DNA of 64,000 bases, taken from NCBI RefSeq assembly GCF_947507565.1, contig NC_089179.1, positions 3,427,747 to 3,491,746 of the forward strand, read 5' to 3'. The stretch comes from Oscarella lobularis (taxonomy: Eukaryota; Porifera; Homoscleromorpha; Homosclerophorida; Oscarellidae). Position numbers and translations under genes: made by a program. The notes below the pieces were generated by a model that was given only the letters and a program-made list of their open reading frames with translations, had not been told where the DNA came from and made no database searches. This document shows, in pieces, positions 59,797 to 64,000 of the stretch (positions are counted from its first letter, which is position 1; the number at the start of each line of letters is the position of its first letter).

Positions 59797-60751
59797 TCTA
59801 ATGTAAAAAAGAACGAGGAGAGGGGGGAACGGGGGGGGGACGGGTCGGATCGTTGAAGGAAGGGAACTCTAGAAAGAACTTCGTAGTGTGTATTGTGTGT
59901 GTGTTTGTGTAGTGTACTAGTCTAGGCTATTGTTATAGCGGTGAGGTTTTCTTTATGACAGCAACATCACTGCTGGGATCAGGTTACGACTTGATCACTG
60001 AGGGTTTACCTCCAGCAGTCTAACCGCTTTACCACCAATAAAGTTTTTCCTCTCGCATACCTGGCAGTTTTGTGATTCGATGAGCGCGGAAACAGTCCCA
60101 CTCCGTCAAAAGGCCTGGCCTTAATTTCCTCTGATAGTCAGTGCGATGACTAAGATTTCATGCAGCGGCGGAACTCGCGTGCGTATTGACGAAACTCGAT
60201 ATAGTGGATGCACCTGTTCTGAAGTCTGCAACATGCCGCCAAAGCCTCGCAAAGGAGAAGCTGCAGATGGTGCCTTGCTTATGCGAGTTCTTCGATGATT
60301 TAGTTTCTCCGGCTTCTCTTCTACTAACAGTATCCTAACAGTGTTAGTTTCTCCGGCTGCCACTTAGAGAGGCGATATTTTGGTGAAATAAAAACATCCC
60401 TTGCGCAGTTGATCTCTAGACAGAAAACCTTCTGCAAACGAGCCTATGTTCTAGAGTGAATAAGACTTGGCTTCGATAGCCTCTAAGCCAACATCATTCT
60501 CGATCAACACAGTAGGCTAGACGATCTTATCTTACCTCGTAACGTTAACACAATTTCACGACGCTATTTTTAACACTAAACGTGCGCTCATTTGATGAGA
60601 CGTGCAGGCGTACTTGTACGAACTCTAAAACGCCTGCGACGCTCACTTGCCCTATCAGACACACACACGACAGCAAAGCGCAGCGTTGCATGGCGAGATG
60701 ATATTTGACAAAAACAACTTTCCCTAAAGCGTTTTCTCTCCTAGAACAAGA
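59797..60751. other. Intergenic, possible tRNA-derived SINE relic
   Basis: A G-rich run lies at 59818-59845, followed by GTGTGTGTGT. On the minus strand, about 60040-59965, GTGGTAAAGCGGTTAGACTGC resembles a tRNA A-box region. It is followed about 30 bases on by AAGTCGTAACCTGATCCCAGC, resembling a B-box/T-arm. This suggests a decayed tRNA-derived SINE. Nothing else is recognised. Confidence 0.3.
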
Positions 60752-60964
60752 ATGAAAACCGTCGTGCTCTTCTTCGCTATTCTTTGCGCTTCCAGCGCCT
60801 ACGAAAAGTATACGAGTTATCCCTGCCCCGAGCCTTCGAAATTCCGCTGTTCTCTTACTCCGTGCCAAAACGGAGGATGGTGCGTCCCGGGCGTCCCGGA
60901 CCACTGTGTGTGTCCACCAGATATCATAGGCCGATGCTGCGAACGTATATTTTGGGTAGACTAA
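60752..60964 (+). CDS. Short secreted EGF-like peptide 2
   Basis: 70 residues, single exon. Signal peptide MKTVVLFFAILCASSAYE, then YPCPEPSKFRCSLTPCQNGGWCVPGV...CVCPPDIIGRCCERIFWVD with eight cysteines. It aligns with peptide 1 through the signal peptide, TPCQNGGxC and GRCC, but lacks the last cysteine and the Gly/Ala propeptide. The pair flanks the intact KH gene, so the segment was duplicated and then diverged strongly. Confidence 0.75.
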   Translation: MKTVVLFFAILCASSAYEKYTSYPCPEPSKFRCSLTPCQNGGWCVPGVPDHCVCPPDIIGRCCERIFWVD

Positions 60965-61516
60965 GCGTATGGCAAGATGCGCTTTTCGGAACATTGAATG
61001 TATATCTGCTGCACGAGTTTTCTGTCTACCAGTAGAGCTATCCGTCTAGCTGTTTGAATATAAGCTTAGCACTGCGCTTCAACGTCACGGTTCACTGCGC
61101 TACGTCCCTTCTCTCGCCCCCGCTCATGCAGAAAGCCCCCACACAAACCTGATGGCGTTGTTATCGTTATTACTGACGCGCGATACGGTAATACGGTAAT
61201 AGATCCGGAGGACTTTCGGCGAAATCAATGCAATGAAGCGATTGGGTTGCGCTCGGAGCCATCGGTTTGAAGAGTTTCGTCGAGGTAATTTTACGCACAG
61301 ACACGCAAACGTGCGCGGGCTCTACACTACGAATCAATAGGGCATTGATCAGTGGTACATGCCAATCACAAAGTCAGCAAAGTCAGCAACAGCACAGCAC
61401 GCAGTACTGTACAAAAAAACAACGAACAAAAAAAGAAGATCTGAAAGAGTGTCTAAAGACGAGCAATTAATAAAGACTGCTGGTAACAGACCTATCTAAT
61501 CTTCAAAGAGTTTAAA
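60965..61516. other. Intergenic, nothing recognised
   Basis: Contains AGCAAAGTCAGCAACAGCACAGCACGCAGTACTG near 61376 and a poly-A-rich run at 61410-61440. No coding or RNA gene signal that I can support. Confidence 0.35.
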
Positions 61517-62344
61517 TTACTTGTAACAGACTCTGCATCGGCTCACTGTGCGCTTTCTCGCCTCACCAATCAAGTGAGGCTCATTGTAGCGTCTCGTTGA
61601 TAACCAGTAGGACTTATCGCTTCCCGTGATACGCTTGCAACGGGCGTCCTGGCATTCCAAGAAGGGTACAGATTCGTGATGGGGCAAACAAGACCCGCTT
61701 TTTCTCAGATCAGCAGAGCCTCCAACAGCTCCTCGTATTAGTTGAAACTAAATGAATATAATTCAGCCTATTATAGACAATAATGAACCCAAGCCGTGTA
61801 GATTAACCTCAACGAAACTGTATCCAGACCAAGCGCTTCTCCAGCCACTGGGACGTGACGGATAGGAAGCGGTTTGACTGTGTACGGCAATGTGAGTGTA
61901 GGGTCCCTCGCAGACAACGCAATGACTCGCTTGCAAGTGGTCTCGCCCCCACAGCCATACGCTAAAGTCTCCTGTCTGATAATGCTCACAGAGGGATGAT
62001 CCGTAGCACTGTGCTGCTGCTATGGTCCTGAAGTTCTTGAGACACGACCCTGGGCTGGACAGGTCTTGCCCGTTGCCGTTTCCGCGAATGGCAGCGCTTC
62101 CCATAAAGCTGTAGCCATCCCACAGACGAGTGTAGCCACTCGGACAAGAAGGAATGTGTACGCTTGATTGGCTGTGACGCACGAGAATCCCAGTGTAGCT
62201 GCAGTTTGCTAGCATCGCTCCAGCAACGAGAATTGCAATGAACAGCATGACAATAAAGGAAAGAAAGAGGGCTGTGACACAAACTGATTTTGAACTCGTT
62301 CTTATAGCTTTTGTATAATGCGGTAGGTGATGTCGTGATTCCAT
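61517..62344 (-). CDS. Membrane-anchored collagen IV NC1-domain protein
   Basis: Two exons encode about 260 residues. A cytosolic start MESRHHLPHYTKAIRTSSK is followed by a signal-anchor helix (ALFLSFIVMLFIAILVAGAML). A complete collagen IV C4 tandem then begins almost at once: RHSQSSVHIPSCPSGYTRLWDGYSF, GQDLSSPGSCL, HCVVCEGPYTHIAVHSQTA, PSGWRSAWSGYSF, then exon 2 with KSGSCLPHHESVPFLEC, YWLSTRRYNEPHLI and SRCRVCYK. No Gly-X-Y triple-helix repeats occur. The first cysteine of the second C4 half is replaced by arginine (YPSRPSGW). NC1 domains trimerise and nucleate basement-membrane collagen; a type II membrane form without collagen is unusual. Confidence 0.9.
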
Positions 62345-62691
62345 TCAGTACGGAAATCCGTTACTTGGGATCCGTGCTGACAGTAACAGTGACGTCAATG
62401 ATATTCGATTGCGGGTAAATATTTATTCACCGAGTGAAAAGCAATCCAGAATTGCCTAAGTTTCTGCAGCGAAAAAAGCCCCGGGCCTGTCTCAGGGCCA
62501 ATAGGTGTGAGTTAGAGAGCGACATCGACAGCAAACTGGGAGCTTCGCTGGCCTAGACTATAAGATACTTGTTCGACGAGGCCCCCAGGGCATACGCTGC
62601 TCTTTTCGAGCTCTTCTGCGATGAGTTGAGCTGAGGCACTGCGTGACTCGATCGCGTATCTCGTTGCTTGAAGGTGGCGTCAAAATTGCAA
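62345..62691. other. Intergenic, nothing recognised
   Basis: Upstream of the NC1 gene and downstream of the second Roco-type gene. No coding signal is seen. Confidence 0.35.
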
Positions 62692-64000
62692 TCATTCCCG
62701 TGCGTTCTGCACTCGCATCCGGGTAACTCGAAAAAATAATAATAATAAATGAAGCCTAGAAATAGTAAAAAAGCGAGCGATTATTAATCACTAATCAAAC
62801 TAGTCATAAATGAAATTGCGACTGAGAATGAAAACTACAGTACTGTACCTAATTCCTCGTATTTCCTTCTGATGTGACATCTGTTCACGCCGACCTCCTC
62901 AAACAGCATCAGAAGCTGGCCCACAGTTGGTGATTTTGCTGTGTTCCACAAATCCAGCACTTTCAACATACGCACTACATTGCCGCTATGTGCATAGGAT
63001 CTGCGAATTTCGTCGAGATTGTCTAAGGTAATGAGAAAACCCCCAATTTCTTCCCATTTTGATCCCTTTAAAGCGGCGCATGCTCTCATCAAATTAACTG
63101 TTATAGATTCTTCATCTGCCGGAAATGTACCTGATCACAGATTTTAAAAATAGAGAAAGTTGTACGGAATAATTCAATACTCTTAGCGGACGGTGTCGTA
63201 GTACGCTCAACGACGGCAGAAGTGTCCTAATAGAAAAACAGCATACAAACAATAGTGCATTTTCTTCATAGGTACAGTACCTTCTCTGGAGACTGTTCCA
63301 TTACAGCTAAATTTCTCACCGAAGAATAGAAGCGTTTATCTGGTCGAACCGAAAATAAGACGTCATTCAAAGCCTTCTCCGTTACTCTCGTCTCTACGTC
63401 ACTCATAGAGTAGGTTGCCGGATCTTCGTCAAGCTGTCTCAAGTGCTTGCTGTCCAAATAGTACCAGTTTAGAACGACACCCGGACTCCTTTCATCGCAC
63501 ACGCAAACGATCATATCTTTGAGTTCAGCCAGGAATTCCTTTGCCACTTCATGACAACGCGCTGTTTGGCTCGACCAACGAAGAATGATATCAATGCAAC
63601 AGTGCTCTTTCTTTATCCCTAATTCAACGAGGCATTCGACGACTTTGTCAGCGACGATCTTCACTAATTTGACGCCGTCCTTCCACGCTTCGCGACTCGT
63701 CTTGGCTATACGAGCGCATCGAGATTGGAAGACGACAAACGACGACGGCGAGATGATGTCGACGGAATGAGCGCACTCGTATCGCTGGCCACGATACACG
63801 TCAAACACCGATTCTTCAATCCAGGCGTCGCTACGAATTGAATTCTGTAGAAGAGCCGGAATCTGATACGTTTCGCGTGCATCTTCTACCGGAATGCACA
63901 GGTCTAAGGAACGAAGAACTTCAATCGCTTTCTTGGCGGCAACTGAAGAGAGACACGGGATCCCCTTCTGCTTCAGATCGTTCTCAAACGCTCTCAGAGC
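62692..64000 (-). CDS. Second Roc-COR-Death type protein, 3' end only
   Basis: The frame is open at the right edge, so the gene starts outside the window. COR-type sequence is recognisable from LNWYYLDSKHLRQLDEDPATYSMSDVE, which aligns with LWYISSTELKQLKEFPLAYEK in the gene at 19612. EVLRSLDLCIPVEDARETYQIPALL, the COR start typical of Roco proteins, is also present. Short exons follow, then a Death domain (CAALKGSKWEEIGGFL, LDEIRRSYAHSGNVVRMLKVLDLWNTAKSPTVGQLLMLFEEVGVNRCHI). The last few codons and stop at 62692 come from a tentative final exon after a donor at about 62849. It has the same order as the ankyrin-Roco gene but is clearly diverged, so this is not a recent duplicate. Confidence 0.8.

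Overview
The window is animal nuclear DNA from a compact, intron-rich genome. Most introns are 45-70 bases and many contain TTAATTAA runs. Intergenic gaps are short and neighbouring genes often share promoters. Gene content (a type IV collagen NC1 protein, Orai, KDM2, MYO19, ankyrin-Roc-COR-Death proteins, CARD domains, GDNF-receptor/GAS1-like proteins) fits an early-branching metazoan. A sponge, possibly a homoscleromorph, is my inference and is not proven here. Two runs of exactly 200 N are scaffold gaps.

Region 1 (1-17,400). An Ig plus kinase-like gene (minus) is followed by ORAI (minus) and KDM2 (plus), which share a 76-base promoter. The 3' half of KDM2 and the convergent 3' end of BCKDK have been duplicated together. 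One copy of the KDM2 F-box/LRR half is now attached to a CARD domain, giving a CARD-coiled coil-F-box-LRR gene. A second Ig plus kinase-like gene lies between that copy and the intact BCKDK. A partial TMLHE/BBOX1-like gene and MORN3 follow.

Region 2 (19,600-26,700, minus). One large gene encodes about 24 ankyrin repeats, a Roc GTPase, a COR domain and a Death domain. Sixteen of its ankyrin exons are nearly identical phase-0 units, and many of them are arranged in a higher-order repeat. The 3' end of a second Roc-COR-Death type gene enters at the right edge (62,692-64,000).

Region 3 (27,200-37,700). A head-to-head BRI3-like/UNC93-like pair is triplicated, with only the third UNC93-like copy intact, and one copy carries an 834-base insertion. 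Three tandem intronless GPI-anchored GAS1/GFR-alpha-like genes follow, plus a broken fragment.

Region 4 (37,850-54,600) holds housekeeping genes in tight order: ZCCHC8, a membrane carbonic anhydrase, MYO19, GOSR1, WARS2, GDPGP1 and SLC12A9 (cut by a gap). Region 5 (54,800-64,000) holds two copies of an unrecognised membrane-anchored KH-domain gene, a CRT-like transporter, two tiny secreted EGF-like peptides, a membrane-anchored collagen IV NC1 protein and the second Roco-type gene.

The most unusual content is a concentration of death-fold, LRR, ankyrin-Roco and Ig-kinase genes evolving by partial duplication and domain recombination. It looks like a lineage-specific innate-sensing neighbourhood, though function is inferred from domains only. 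Exon boundaries were derived by hand from splice sites and remembered protein families, with no transcript data.
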